Shown piece by piece: positions 22,211 through 31,095 of a stretch of DNA of 64,000 nucleotides. This DNA comes from Methanomassiliicoccales archaeon UBA280 (GTDB taxonomy: Archaea; Thermoplasmatota; Thermoplasmata; SG8-5), in NCBI GenBank assembly GCA_002499085.1, contig DAKD01000004.1, positions 36,912-100,911 on the forward strand. Direction: 5' to 3'. The notes beneath the pieces were generated by a model that searched no databases, was not told where the DNA came from, and saw only the letters and a list, made by a program, of their open reading frames with translations. Position 1 is the first letter of the stretch. Each line of letters begins with the position of its first letter. The position numbers were made by a program, and so were the translations under genes.

Positions 22211-24187
22211 TCATTTCATTCTTCTCAGCATGAGCCAGCCGGAAATGCCCGCCAGGATAAAGATTGCTATTATGACTATGGCCAGGATGAGCCCGCCCGT
22301 GCCCGGCGCCTTCACAGTCGTGAACGATGCAGTGAACGGGGCGGCGATATTGTTGTCCCAGATGTCTGTCGCTCCAGTCCCCAGGGCGAGCGTGTAGTAC
22401 GTCGAGTAATCCAGGCTGTCCGGGTGGAAGGTCATGTTCCAACCGTCCCATGTGAAGTTGCCCGTGACATTCCCCGATACCGAGAATGCTGCTTCGGTGG
22501 CAGTGCGGTTCATGGGTTCACTGAAATAGATTGTTATGTTCCCGTCGGCCGGGAAGGCCCTGTCCCCGTCCTCGAATGATATTGCTGTTATCTCGGGCGG
22601 GAATATGTCCCCCAGGTCAGTGAAGACTACCAGATCGGTCTGGGATACGTATACTCCGGTCATTGGATTCGGGTCGAAATTGTAACTCCCGGCATAGACC
22701 TGGATATTCAGGGGAGAGGATATGACCCCGGCCTCGGAGACGGTGCGGTCCTTTACAACCATGAGGGGCGTGAAGCCCTCGCTGTCCGTGGTGACATTGT
22801 GAAGCACCAGCTGGCTCTCCCTGGCGACCACGTGAGCGCCTTGGATAGGCAGTCCGTAGTAATCCAGTACCTGCGCCCGCAGCCCGCCGAATGTCTGGAA
22901 CAGGCAGTTGTACCCGCCGATAGTGACATTGTCGGGGTTGACTGAGCCGTTGAACGATGTGCCCGTGGCATTCTCGTCAAGGTGTATCTGGGCCTTGATG
23001 ACGTTGAAGAATTCGGAGTTGTACACGGTGAAGCTCGAATTTGTGGCGAACACCGAGTTCATGGTGTTGGACACATTGCTGTTCCTTATCGTGACATTGC
23101 TGCAATCGTAAAGGGTCACGGAGCCCTGGGCCGTGAGAGTCCCGTAATAGCCCCTTGACCATCCGGAGTCGATGAACAGGCCGTCTATCGTGAAATCGCT
23201 CATTCCCAGATAGTAACAGTCAGTGACCTCTATGCCGTTCACTGTGTTGTTGACCATGTTTGCCAGGATATGCCTTGAAGCATAATCTATGTCCATTCCC
23301 ACATTGTTGTACACAAGCCTGTTGTTCCGTATCGTGGCATTAGAGGAGATGAACCTTGTCCCGTTCCCGCTGCACACCCTTATGACATTGCCCTCGATGA
23401 GTGGGGATGCGAAGAAACCGTGTATCCCGTCCCTGCACCTGTAAACATCATTGCAGGCAATCGTCGAGTTCCCCCAGCCGATTATGCCGAGCCAGCATGT
23501 TTCTATGAAATTGTTGGTGACCATGGCAACATCGTAGCATACTATGCCGTAATAGCATGTCTTGATGCGGTTGCCGTCGACGAGGGGAGTGGACCTGTTG
23601 TCGCACACTATGCCTGCCCAGTGTGTGAAGTTGATGTAATTGGATTTCACTATGGGCGAGCAGTCCGCCCCGCAAAGCACCCCGTAATAATAGTTGAACT
23701 CCACGGACGAATTGGTCAGGGTCATGTTGCTTCCCCAGCAGCCTATCCCGACCTCGGAGTAGCTTATGGCCGCATGGTCGAACACGCACGGGCCTGTGGC
23801 GTTCTCCAGACTGATCCCGTCCCAGTCCATGGTTGCGGGCGTGTCCGAGAACGGCTCGAAGGTTATCGGGTAATAGGGCGCGCCGTCCGCCATGATGCTG
23901 CCCTTCACATGAAGGCCGGCGCCCATCTCGAATTTCACGGTAACTGCCGGCAGCACGGTCAGGGTGACGTTCTCGAGGACCCAGATCTCCCTGGCGACGT
24001 ATATGAAGGGCATGGTGAGGTCCCATGTGGTGTCAGTCGTGATGTTGTCCGAAACTATGAGCCCGCCTATCGCGGCTCTTGTCCCGGGCTGAATCCCGTC
24101 AGTGGGCGCGTCCTGGGTGGAAAATCCAAAATGAAGCGAACCCAGCAATGCGATTATGACGATTGCCCAAGTGATTATCCATTTCAT
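22211..24187 (-). CDS. membrane-anchored beta-helix surface protein with Ig-like domain
   Basis: 658 residues. An N-terminal signal helix (about 5-25) is followed by a parallel beta-helix (about 60-400) with NosD-type rungs (NRIKTCYYGIVCY, NSSVEFNYYYGVLCG). A carboxypeptidase-like or Ig segment follows (430-510), then an SbsA-type Ig domain (about 530-630) with the hallmark ITIYFSEPMNRTATEAAF. A C-terminal membrane helix (GLILAIVIIAIFILAGISG) and a short basic tail MLRRMK anchor it. Many NxS/T sequons suggest N-glycosylation. Probably a cell-surface protein facing outward. It starts only 15 bases after the TBP stop, so the two may share a transcript. Confidence 0.8.
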   Translation of the reverse strand: MKWIITWAIVIIALLGSLHFGFSTQDAPTDGIQPGTRAAIGGLIVSDNITTDTTWDLTMPFIYVAREIWVLENVTLTVLPAVTVKFEMGAGLHVKGSIMADGAPYYPITFEPFSDTPATMDWDGISLENATGPCVFDHAAISYSEVGIGCWGSNMTLTNSSVEFNYYYGVLCGADCSPIVKSNYINFTHWAGIVCDNRSTPLVDGNRIKTCYYGIVCYDVAMVTNNFIETCWLGIIGWGNSTIACNDVYRCRDGIHGFFASPLIEGNVIRVCSGNGTRFISSNATIRNNRLVYNNVGMDIDYASRHILANMVNNTVNGIEVTDCYYLGMSDFTIDGLFIDSGWSRGYYGTLTAQGSVTLYDCSNVTIRNSNVSNTMNSVFATNSSFTVYNSEFFNVIKAQIHLDENATGTSFNGSVNPDNVTIGGYNCLFQTFGGLRAQVLDYYGLPIQGAHVVARESQLVLHNVTTDSEGFTPLMVVKDRTVSEAGVISSPLNIQVYAGSYNFDPNPMTGVYVSQTDLVVFTDLGDIFPPEITAISFEDGDRAFPADGNITIYFSEPMNRTATEAAFSVSGNVTGNFTWDGWNMTFHPDSLDYSTYYTLALGTGATDIWDNNIAAPFTASFTTVKAPGTGGLILAIVIIAIFILAGISGWLMLRRMK

Positions 24188-24202
24188 GGGACAGCCAGCG
24201 GA

Positions 24203-24760
24203 TTAATGGAGAAGTCCTGCGGCTCTGAGCTCCTTTTTGAGGGTCTCGACGCCTGTCTCGATGTCATCCACTTTCTTGGCGCCCGTGCAAACGACCTTTC
24301 CGGAGCCGAAAAGCAGCATGACGACCTTGGGGTCGGCAACCCTGTAAACCAGTCCGGGGAACTGCTCAGGTTCGTACTCGACCCTCTCCAGGCCCAGCGT
24401 TATCGCGATGGCGTTGAGGTTCAGGTCGTTCTTGAGGTCATAAACAGCCACGATGTTCTGGACTGTGATCACCGGGTCCTTGATAACGGGAAGTCCCGCC
24501 TTCTCCAGCTTCTTGCTGACCGTCTTAATGGTCTTCTTGACGCTCTCTATGGTCTTGGCGCCGGTGCAGTTGGCCTTTCCGCTCCTGAAAAGGAGAATGG
24601 CTGTTCTCTCTTCCTTCAGCCTGTAAACAAGGCCGGGGAACTGCTCAGGTTCGTATTCCGCGCCGTCCAGGGCAAGTGCTACCTGGTTGAGGTCCAACTT
24701 CTCGGCAAGTGTGGTCGATGCGACAATGTTCTCGATGGATATCTTCTGTTTCTCAGACAT
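24203..24760 (-). CDS. tbp: TATA-binding protein
   Basis: 185 residues forming two direct repeats of about 90 residues, each with the TBP motif EYEPEQFPGLVYR and the CTGAK turn (NCTGAKTIE, VCTGAKKVD), with the DNA-intercalating strand regions between. TBP recruits TFB and RNA polymerase to TATA boxes. The start MSEKQKISIENIVAS is standard. It has the short acidic/basic C-terminus of euryarchaeal TBPs. Its promoter contains two TATA-like elements 30 bp apart, and a surface-protein gene follows at 15 bases. Confidence 0.96.
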   Translation of the reverse strand: MSEKQKISIENIVASTTLAEKLDLNQVALALDGAEYEPEQFPGLVYRLKEERTAILLFRSGKANCTGAKTIESVKKTIKTVSKKLEKAGLPVIKDPVITVQNIVAVYDLKNDLNLNAIAITLGLERVEYEPEQFPGLVYRVADPKVVMLLFGSGKVVCTGAKKVDDIETGVETLKKELRAAGLLH

Positions 24761-24773
24761 TTTTCACGCCCCC

Positions 24774-24818
24774 GTATATATATGGTTGCAATCTTGGATG
24801 TATATATAGTATTTAAAT
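24774..24818 (-). promoter_or_regulatory. tbp promoter with two TATA elements
   Basis: On the minus strand ATTTAAATACTATATATAC covers about 24800-24818 and CCATATATATAC about 24774-24785. Initiation about 25 bp from the distal element falls near 24783, inside the proximal one. The proximal element is too close to the ATG (24760) to direct a full-length mRNA, so it could serve as a TBP autorepression site. Inference from spacing only. Confidence 0.5.
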
Positions 24819-24850
24819 GCTAGCAGAGAAAAGAAGCAATTATAGGCAGC

Positions 24851-24997
24851 ATGCCCCACCTGTGAGGGTGGGGTTTCAACCTCATGGCTGGATGGGTGAT
24901 ACCTCTCATCATTTTCGGACATTAAATGGCAGATGGCCTCGCCTGTCAGGGCGGGGTACATCTTCGCAGCTCTTGCATGGAAACGGTTCTTTCATCC
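24851..24997 (+). repeat. dispersed palindromic repeat, copy 4
   Basis: Starts ATGCCCCACCTGTGAGGGTGG (hairpin around 24851-24872), then the short hairpin GCCTCGCC-TGTCA-GGGCGGGGT (24936-24957), the motif AGCTCTTGCATGG (24969-24981) and the outer end TTCTTTCATCC (24987-24997). The outer end coincides with the stop codon and last sense codon of the minus-strand thpR gene. Confidence 0.7.
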
Positions 24998-25546
24998 TAA
25001 TGATGCTGTGGCCACGTCCGAGTACACCGGCCCCAGCGGGGTCAAGACGCTCTTCTTCAGGATTATCCTGTCCACCGAAACCTCGCCGAACTCGCCCAGC
25101 TCCCAGTCGCGGACTGTCTCGGCCAGTTCCCTCAGGTTCGGGCTGTGCCTGACCCTGGCGACAGTGACATGTGGGGAGAATTTCCGTTTTTCCGGCTCGA
25201 AACCCAGGGGTCTGAGGCCTTTCTCAAGCCTCTCGGCAATCACGGCAAGCTGCTCTGCGCCTTCCAGCCCGGCCCAGACCACGCTGATCCTGTCGAGGTT
25301 CGGGAATGCGCCCGCGCCTTTCATGTTCATTCGGAAGGGTTTGATCCCTGCGACGGCCTCCCCCATGATTTTCTCTATGGCCGGGACTTTTTCCTCAGGT
25401 GTTTCCCCGAGGAACTTCAGAGTAATGTGTATGTTGGCCAGGTCAACCGATTTCACTGATGTGCCCGAGGCCTTGACAGCCTCGGAGAATTTCTCCAGTT
25501 CGGCCGAGAAAGGAACCTCGACCGCTATGAATGCCCTGAAGGTCAC
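24992..25546 (-). CDS. thpR: RNA 2',3'-cyclic phosphodiesterase (2'-5' RNA ligase family)
   Basis: 184 residues of the LigT/ThpR two-histidine family. Both catalytic HxT motifs are present: HITLKFLG (His40, Thr42) and HVTVARV (His126, Thr128). The enzyme opens 2',3'-cyclic phosphates to 2'-phosphates on RNA ends and can ligate tRNA halves. It overlaps pyrH by four bases (ATGA) and is therefore co-translated with it. The final codons TTA GGA TGA lie in the end of repeat copy 4, yet the protein has normal family length. Confidence 0.92.
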   Translation of the reverse strand: MTFRAFIAVEVPFSAELEKFSEAVKASGTSVKSVDLANIHITLKFLGETPEEKVPAIEKIMGEAVAGIKPFRMNMKGAGAFPNLDRISVVWAGLEGAEQLAVIAERLEKGLRPLGFEPEKRKFSPHVTVARVRHSPNLRELAETVRDWELGEFGEVSVDRIILKKSVLTPLGPVYSDVATASLG

Positions 25547-26226
25547 TTGCTCACCGTTGTTCCGTCGAATGGTTTGCCGAGTATGGCCTTCTCCAGCTCG
25601 GCAAGGTCCCTGCCCTGGACCACCAGGGTTTTAATCCCTGAGCGGGCGACAATTTTGGCCCCGAGCGGGTCGAATACCACATTGGGGCCGGCGCCCGGTT
25701 CGACCTTCATGCAAATCTCCTGAAGCTTGGAGAATGTGATGGCCTTCAGGCGCCTGGCCTTCGGGTCCTTCCTGGGGTCTGCGGTGTAGACGCCGTCCAC
25801 GGAGGTGGCGTTTATCAGCCTGACTGCGCCGGCCCTCTCCCCCAGCATGGCAGCGACCGCATCGGTCGTGTGGCCCGGGTGTGTGCCCCCCATGATTACG
25901 ATCGGATGGTCCTTGGCTGCCGAAAGCGCCTCGTCGAATGTCTCGGCCGGGATGTGGTAGGCCGAGTCCCCGAGCGCGGTTATCAGCATCCTGGCATTGA
26001 GCCTCGTTACCTCGATTCCTATGTCGTCCAGGTATGACTCATCGGCACCCAGGCTGCGGCCCAGCTTGATGTAATACCTGGCTATGCGGCCGCCTCCCAC
26101 AACAATGAAGAGCCTGACCTTTCCCGAGACCCTGTTAAGCATCTTTGCCAGCTTCACGATGAAGTCCCTGTCGTCGTCGTCCGGGACGAGGATGGAGCCG
26201 CCTATCGAGACTACTACTGTGTCCAT
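25543..26226 (-). CDS. pyrH: archaeal UMP kinase
   Basis: 227 residues of the amino acid kinase fold: VVVSIGGSILVP at the N-terminus for the phosphate loop, VVGGGRIAR, the nucleotide-binding MGGTHPGHTTDAVAAML and the C-terminal NATSVDGVYTADPRKDPKA. This matches archaeal UMP kinases, which phosphorylate UMP to UDP. The ATG at 26226 fits the family N-terminus; upstream in-frame codons are not conserved. A minus-strand TATATCC-type element (about 26250-26258) lies about 25 bp upstream, giving a leaderless transcript. First gene of the pyrH-thpR pair. Confidence 0.93.
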   Translation of the reverse strand: MDTVVVSIGGSILVPDDDDRDFIVKLAKMLNRVSGKVRLFIVVGGGRIARYYIKLGRSLGADESYLDDIGIEVTRLNARMLITALGDSAYHIPAETFDEALSAAKDHPIVIMGGTHPGHTTDAVAAMLGERAGAVRLINATSVDGVYTADPRKDPKARRLKAITFSKLQEICMKVEPGAGPNVVFDPLGAKIVARSGIKTLVVQGRDLAELEKAILGKPFDGTTVSK

Positions 26227-26256
26227 GGTATCGGCGGGGAATCGGGGGGTGGATAT

Positions 26257-26400
26257 ATGAGGGTTGTGGAAAGCCCGAAGGACGAGGTGATGAACCGGGT
26301 TAGGTGGGTGCTGGAATGTGGTAGGCGGCTGGATGAGATACGGCAACGGGTTGAGTACCTATGTCAACACCTCCCCTGGGCAAGCCACGAGGTTTCCTAA
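26257..26400 (+). CDS. possible small protein (47 residues)
   Basis: An ATG at 26257 with GGTGG four bases upstream opens 47 codons to TAA at 26398. The product starts MRVVESPKDEVMNRV and continues as an amphipathic charged helix (ECGRRLDEIRQRVEYLCQ) with two cysteines. It is divergent from pyrH and overlaps its TATA region. Composition looks coding-like but there is no recognisable family, so it may be chance. Confidence 0.25.
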   Translation: MRVVESPKDEVMNRVRWVLECGRRLDEIRQRVEYLCQHLPWASHEVS

Positions 26401-26722
26401 TGATGAATTTAATTGTCACCAACCCGACTCCGCTAACCGAGTCACGACCCCAACCTCCAGATAAAATATAAATCAGTCCAGCCGAGGCATGGTGGCGGAG
26501 GCTGGAACTGAGTGCAGGGAAGGTTGGTTGGTATGGGTGGGTGTTTTCCGGGTTGATACGAAAGGCTAGACATATAGATTGAAAAGATGATTTCCAATGT
26601 GAGTTGGGCTAATTACTCATAGTCAGCAAGGGAGTGTGTGGGAAGTTTGGAACCGTGAACTGTCAAATCTCGCACTTAACTAAAGAAAAGAATAGATTGG
26701 GAATACTAATGAAAATCATCTT
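26401..26722. other. intergenic region with possible structured RNA
   Basis: 322 bases with no clear gene. AAAATATAAATC (about 26463-26474) is a good TATA box. About 23 bp later an ATG at 26489 opens only 26 codons. The region also folds: TCCAGCC (26477-26483) with GGCTGGA (26499-26506 region), and CAACCT with AGGTTG outside it; GACTC/GAGTC lies further left. From about 26540 it becomes AT-rich, merging into the AT-rich gene at 26723. A small RNA or micro-ORF is possible; I cannot decide. Confidence 0.3.
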
Positions 26723-27148
26723 TTATTTAATATCTGGATCAAAAATCATATTGAGAAGGAACAAGAAAGAGATTTGTGCGATTCTAATTCCAAATGTTAT
26801 AACCACCCCCCATAAAATTACCCAATTCCAGGTTCTTGAAAATCCAAGGAATTCTTCTTGAAAGAATAGGATATCCCCAACATAGGTGGTTAATATCGTC
26901 AGTAGAGTAAATAAAACGAAGACTATTTCCTTTGTATCACCTCTGTATTCTGCATTCCAGAATTCAAAATTTTTTAGTTTATCCTGTACCCATTTTAGAA
27001 AGTAAAAGGTAGCCAGATATGAAACGATGGTTACAATACACACAATGGCAAAATTAAGGTTGAACAATACTGCATTGATCAAATAAAAAGAAGCCATACT
27101 GATTGCGGCAGTATTGATAAATTCAATGGGACCTAAATTTAATTTCAC
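26723..27148 (-). CDS. AT-rich four-helix membrane protein, unknown
   Basis: 141 residues with four hydrophobic segments (about 12-30, 33-52, 75-93, 107-135) separated by short charged loops; WVQDKLKNFEFWNAEYRGDTKE lies between helices 2 and 3. No family recognised. The minus-strand TATA CTTAATATACC (27166-27176) is about 23 bp from the ATG, implying a leaderless monocistronic transcript. Codon usage is markedly AT-rich, unlike pyrH and secY on either side, suggesting recent acquisition. The flanking DNA (26540-26720, 27149-27330) is also AT-rich. Confidence 0.55.
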   Translation of the reverse strand: MKLNLGPIEFINTAAISMASFYLINAVLFNLNFAIVCIVTIVSYLATFYFLKWVQDKLKNFEFWNAEYRGDTKEIVFVLFTLLTILTTYVGDILFFQEEFLGFSRTWNWVILWGVVITFGIRIAQISFLFLLNMIFDPDIK

Positions 27149-27337
27149 AAATTGTCAGAGATGTTGAGGTATATTAAGGTTTTGAACTAACATCCTGGCT
27201 AAAATCTTATTACAGAATTTTCACATTATGGTAGGGGGTTATGTGCCATATGGAAAAGCACGAGAATTTCCGCAATCGGGATTATGAATGCAATTTGATA
27301 GCAGCGACATTAAGGAAACGATGAGATTACAGACTTA

Positions 27338-28915
27338 TTACTCGCCGCCGAAGAACCCGCGGAGCACCGGGTGCATCTCCATCATCTGCTCGCGGCCTAT
27401 GGCCTCGTACGTTTGAATCATGATGCCTACGGCTAGGAGCACTCCAGTGCCGCTTGAGTTGCCCACCGTCCCCAGCATGTCCGCGAATGCGGCGAGGCCG
27501 CCGACGATGGCGCCGCTCAATACCGTTACCACTGGGATGTACCTTTCAAGCACCTTCTCGAGAACCCTCGGGTCGCGACGGAACCCGGGAATCTGCATCC
27601 CGGAGCTCTGGATCTGCTCGGCCACGGCCTTCGGGCCCATGTTTGTTGTGTCAATCCAGAACTTGGCGAACAGGATGGAGCCGCCTATCATGACTGAAAC
27701 GTAAATTAATAACCTGGCCATCACCTGGAACAGGGTTTTCTGAGTGTCCTGGGTGTAATATGGCAGGTAACGGGAGTCGAACATGGGAAGCAGCCAATCC
27801 TGCAAACCTTGGATGGTCGAGACATACCACGCGGCACCTCCGGTAAGCTGGGGCGTAGTCCCGGCACCGAATTCGGCATAATGGCCCACCCATGCGTTAT
27901 GCCCCAGGAGCGGGACGTTCGAGAAGAACGAATTGCTCCAGAACAGCATCGCGAACATTCCTACGTTCGCCAGCACCGCGGCTATGAGAATGACCGGGAT
28001 GTTGGACGCGTAGATCAGCTTGATGGGATAACGCCCCCTCGCGCCTCTGGCGCTCTCATGCGACAGCGGCAGCTCGATGCGCACCGACTCGATGTACGCG
28101 ACGAAGAAGAATATGATGAGCGTGCCCACGAGAGCCACGATTGGATTGGGCTGCTCGACCAGCAGCCTTTCGAAGTATCCCCCGGACATGTTGCCCGACG
28201 ACACATTCGTGAAATAGTAAATTGTCTTCATCACGGTTCCGGCGGGAGGATTGCCCAGGCTGGTGGGCAGGGAACTGTCTACCGGCATCCAGTTCAGTGT
28301 TCCGGTGAACATCTGCTGCGCGACGCCGGCCGCGATGAACAGCGAGATTCCGCTGCCAATGCCCCACTTGGACACTGTCTCGTCCATGAGGAACACGAGG
28401 TAGCTGCCGAAACACAGCTGGCCTATGATCAGTACCTTGGCCCAGTCCGCGCCGATGCTCTCGTTGAGCGCGCCGGACGGAATCAGGTATCCGTAGACCT
28501 GGGGCACTGCCTCGACCACTATCATCACGATGACGAGGAATTTCTGGACACCCTGGTACACGGCCTTGTCATCCGAGTTCTTGAGGTCCAGCTTGATTAT
28601 CTTGGCTCCGACGAACAACTGCATTATGATGGACCCTGTGACTATAGGACCTATTCCCAGATGCATCAGCGAGCCCTGGGCGCCGGCCATTATGGCCCTG
28701 TAGCTTTCGAAAAGGTCGATTGTCTGCTCCTGGTCAAGTCCGTAGATCATCACGTTGGTCAGGATGAAATACAGGATGAGGATCAGGACCAGCCAGAACA
28801 TCTTTGTCTTGAAGTGGACGTGGCCTTCGGGCTTCTTGATGGAGGGAAGCCTCTCGTAAATCGGCTTCAGTTTGTAGAGGAAACTCTTAGGCTCGTCATC
28901 CTCAGTCATGGACAT
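27338..28915 (-). CDS. secY: SecY protein translocase subunit
   Basis: 525 residues with ten membrane segments: the central channel of the Sec translocon. Family features include the plug-helix region after TM1 (DQEQTIDLFESYRAIMAGAQG), the IGPIVTGSIIMQLFVGAKII segment and the cytoplasmic loop SHESARGARGRYPIKLIYASNIP before TM7. ATG at 28915 overlaps the L15 stop as TGATG; the GTG one codon earlier is an alternative. Last gene of the ribosomal operon, the usual archaeal position; no adenylate kinase gene follows. No clear terminator hairpin is visible in the 189 bases downstream. Confidence 0.95.
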   Translation of the reverse strand: MSMTEDDEPKSFLYKLKPIYERLPSIKKPEGHVHFKTKMFWLVLILILYFILTNVMIYGLDQEQTIDLFESYRAIMAGAQGSLMHLGIGPIVTGSIIMQLFVGAKIIKLDLKNSDDKAVYQGVQKFLVIVMIVVEAVPQVYGYLIPSGALNESIGADWAKVLIIGQLCFGSYLVFLMDETVSKWGIGSGISLFIAAGVAQQMFTGTLNWMPVDSSLPTSLGNPPAGTVMKTIYYFTNVSSGNMSGGYFERLLVEQPNPIVALVGTLIIFFFVAYIESVRIELPLSHESARGARGRYPIKLIYASNIPVILIAAVLANVGMFAMLFWSNSFFSNVPLLGHNAWVGHYAEFGAGTTPQLTGGAAWYVSTIQGLQDWLLPMFDSRYLPYYTQDTQKTLFQVMARLLIYVSVMIGGSILFAKFWIDTTNMGPKAVAEQIQSSGMQIPGFRRDPRVLEKVLERYIPVVTVLSGAIVGGLAAFADMLGTVGNSSGTGVLLAVGIMIQTYEAIGREQMMEMHPVLRGFFGGE

Positions 28916-29352
28916 CACTCATCTTTCTCTTCGGGGGTCTCGACCTTGCCCCCTGCCGCTTCGACCTTCTGCCGGGCAATGGCAGTGGCCTCAGCAACCC
29001 TGATTGTGAGGGGTGTTTTAATGCTTCCGCCGCCCAGCAGCTTGTTGTACATGGAATTCGTGAGGTCTATCACCATGCCCTTCTCGCCCTTCTTCGCGAC
29101 CCCGTACTCTATCAGCTTGGGAAGCTCGGTCTGAAGGTTTCCGACATTTATGGGGGTTATTTCTTTCTTCGGGGAATGGCGCTTGAACCCGTGCCTTCCG
29201 AAATGGTAGGGGTCGAATTTCAGCATGTGCATGTATTTGTGCTTGTGCAGCCCGGCGTTTCCCTTTCCGCCCCTAAGGCCTGCGCCCCTTCCGCCCTTCT
29301 TTCCGCGGCCGTGCGTCCTGCGGCCCCTGTACTTCTCGGTCCTGTGTCTCAT
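28915..29352 (-). CDS. rpl15: 50S ribosomal protein L15
   Basis: 145 residues, starting with the basic Gly-rich RNA-binding tail typical of L15 (RGRRTHGRGKKGGRGAGLRGG), then HKHKYMHMLKFDPYHFGRHGF and the C-terminal globular part with KTPLTIRVAEATAIARQKVEAAGG. L15 binds 23S rRNA and is a late scaffold of the large subunit. Overlaps L30 by four bases upstream and secY by one base downstream. Confidence 0.95.
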   Translation of the reverse strand: MRHRTEKYRGRRTHGRGKKGGRGAGLRGGKGNAGLHKHKYMHMLKFDPYHFGRHGFKRHSPKKEITPINVGNLQTELPKLIEYGVAKKGEKGMVIDLTNSMYNKLLGGGSIKTPLTIRVAEATAIARQKVEAAGGKVETPEEKDE

Positions 29353-30008
29353 TTGGATGCCTCCTTCTTGGCCGGAGCCTTCTTGGCTGCCGGTTTGGTC
29401 TTTGGTGCCGCCTCCTTTTTCGCGGGAGCGGGTTTGGCGGCCTCCTTTTTCGTCGGAGCGGATTTGGCCGGGACTTTGCTGGCCGGGGCTTTGGTCACGG
29501 CCTTCGGCTTTTCAGGTTCCGGCTTGGCCTTCTCCTTCGGAGGGCTCAGCATTCTGAGTATGAGGTCGTTGATGGCCTCCCCGCGGTACCCGAGGGAACC
29601 GCGGTCGTGGAATGACCTTTTCACTGACTCGAAGCCCCTGTGCGGGGGATGGAGCCTGAAAATGGGTTTGACATCCTTCAGGGCGGCGTATTTAACATTG
29701 CCGCCGACAATCGCCTCGGCGAACTTAATCAGGGAATCGTGCTTGGTGTTCTCTTTGATGTACTGGTTGGTTATGGGTCTGTTGCCAGTGAGACGACCGC
29801 GCTTGATTATCATGTTGGTCAAGACCTCTGTCTTGATCTCGCCCCATGTGATGTAGTCCTTGGCCTTCTGCAGCATTCCGTCGTACGATTTCTCGTCCGG
29901 GACAAGCACGCAGTGGTTCACCCTTGTCAGCCTGAGCGACTTGAGCGTGAGCTTTATGTCGTGCCTGGCATTGATGTCGCTTCTTATCCTTATCACGGCG
30001 CGGGTCAT
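29349..30008 (-). CDS. rpl30: 50S ribosomal protein L30 with long Lys/Ala tail
   Basis: 219 residues. Residues 1-155 are archaeal/eukaryotic-type L30 ([55 protein letters not shown]). From about residue 158 a low-complexity tail of about 60 residues follows, rich in Lys, Ala and Pro with repeated APAKKEA units, which L30 normally lacks. The tail may bind rRNA or other proteins; this is inference. Overlaps S5 and L15 by four bases each. Confidence 0.93.
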   Translation of the reverse strand: MTRAVIRIRSDINARHDIKLTLKSLRLTRVNHCVLVPDEKSYDGMLQKAKDYITWGEIKTEVLTNMIIKRGRLTGNRPITNQYIKENTKHDSLIKFAEAIVGGNVKYAALKDVKPIFRLHPPHRGFESVKRSFHDRGSLGYRGEAINDLILRMLSPPKEKAKPEPEKPKAVTKAPASKVPAKSAPTKKEAAKPAPAKKEAAPKTKPAAKKAPAKKEASK

Positions 30009-31093
30009 TTGGCGTCACCTTCCTTCTTCTTGGCTTCGGCCGCAGGAGCCTCGTCCTTGGCTGCATCCTCGGGCACGGGCTCGGGGGCGAGCGGGTCAGC
30101 GTCGGGCGTTGCGACGACCAGCTCGATCTTCTTCTTGCCGGCCTTGAGCTTCCTTGCCGCTGTCTCCTCGTCCGCAAGCTCCTTCTCACGGACCTCCATC
30201 TCCCTTGCCTTGGCCTTCTTTTCCTCGATAAGCCTGGCCATCTCCTCGGGGGATGTGTCCAGGAAGACTTGGTTCAGAGGACCGGAGAGTATGTGCAGGT
30301 TCTTGGTCTGGACAGGCGTGACTTTCATCCTCGATGTCTGCTTCAGAGCATCGAAGACCGCGACGCTGTAATTGACCGTGGTCTTTGTGTGGCCCTGCAC
30401 CAGGCCCCAGGAATCCTTGATCCCGGCCATTGTGACGACCTTCTTGGCAATGTCACCGAGGGCGAGGCCCACGCCTCTGGGCGCGGGCTTGAGCGTGACT
30501 TTTACCGAACCGCATTTCCCCTCGACGACGAAGGGAACAGTGTGCGGGGTGCCGCAGCCGCATTCCCATGAACCGCAGCCTCGTTTGACTTCAATCATGT
30601 TGAGCTTGGCCCTGTCGATCGCATTCCTTATGGCCGGGCCGACTTCCTTGCCCTTCGTGCGGCCCATTCCGACGAATCCGTCGCCGTTGCCCACGACAGC
30701 TGTGATCGCGAATCTCACCCTGCGGCCCGAATCCGTCATCCTCTGGACCATGTTCACGTCAAGGACCTCGTCCATGAGTTCCGGCAGAAGGATGTCCACG
30801 ATCTCGGGCTCCTTTATCGGAAGCCTGGTGGCGAGGGCATCGCTCATCGTGGTTATCTTGCCCGAGTATACAAGCTTGCCCAGCTGGGTCTTGGGAACCC
30901 ATGCCGCGCTGGACTTGGAATCGTCAGGGCGCCTTTCCCTGCGGCCCCCGGGTCCTCCGGAAGATCCGCCCCTGGGTCCGCCTCTCGGGCCTCCGGGTCC
31001 TCTCTGGCCGCCCCTCGGGCCGCCCCTTCCGCCCGGCGGTCCCCTTCTGGGTGCGCCCGGCGGTCCGCTCCTCTGTGCCTGTTCTTCAGCCAT
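30005..31093 (-). CDS. rps5: 30S ribosomal protein S5 with RGG N-terminus and long C-terminal tail
   Basis: 362 residues, far longer than usual archaeal S5 (about 210-240). The core (about 62-275) has the double-stranded-RNA-like domain with [20 protein letters not shown] and the C-terminal [24 protein letters not shown]. Before it lie about 57 residues of Arg-Gly-Gly/Pro repeats. After it come a charged helix ([21 protein letters not shown]) and an acidic Ala/Pro/Lys tail to residue 362. S5 shapes decoding fidelity and the mRNA entry site; the RGG tail suggests added RNA contacts. Confidence 0.93.
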   Translation of the reverse strand: MAEEQAQRSGPPGAPRRGPPGGRGGPRGGQRGPGGPRGGPRGGSSGGPGGRRERRPDDSKSSAAWVPKTQLGKLVYSGKITTMSDALATRLPIKEPEIVDILLPELMDEVLDVNMVQRMTDSGRRVRFAITAVVGNGDGFVGMGRTKGKEVGPAIRNAIDRAKLNMIEVKRGCGSWECGCGTPHTVPFVVEGKCGSVKVTLKPAPRGVGLALGDIAKKVVTMAGIKDSWGLVQGHTKTTVNYSVAVFDALKQTSRMKVTPVQTKNLHILSGPLNQVFLDTSPEEMARLIEEKKAKAREMEVREKELADEETAARKLKAGKKKIELVVATPDADPLAPEPVPEDAAKDEAPAAEAKKKEGDAK

Positions 31094-31095
31094 GT

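Noticed and set aside
27809..29134. Large plus-strand frame opposite secY and L15
   Set aside because: Shadow frame of two certain genes with no recognisable motifs.
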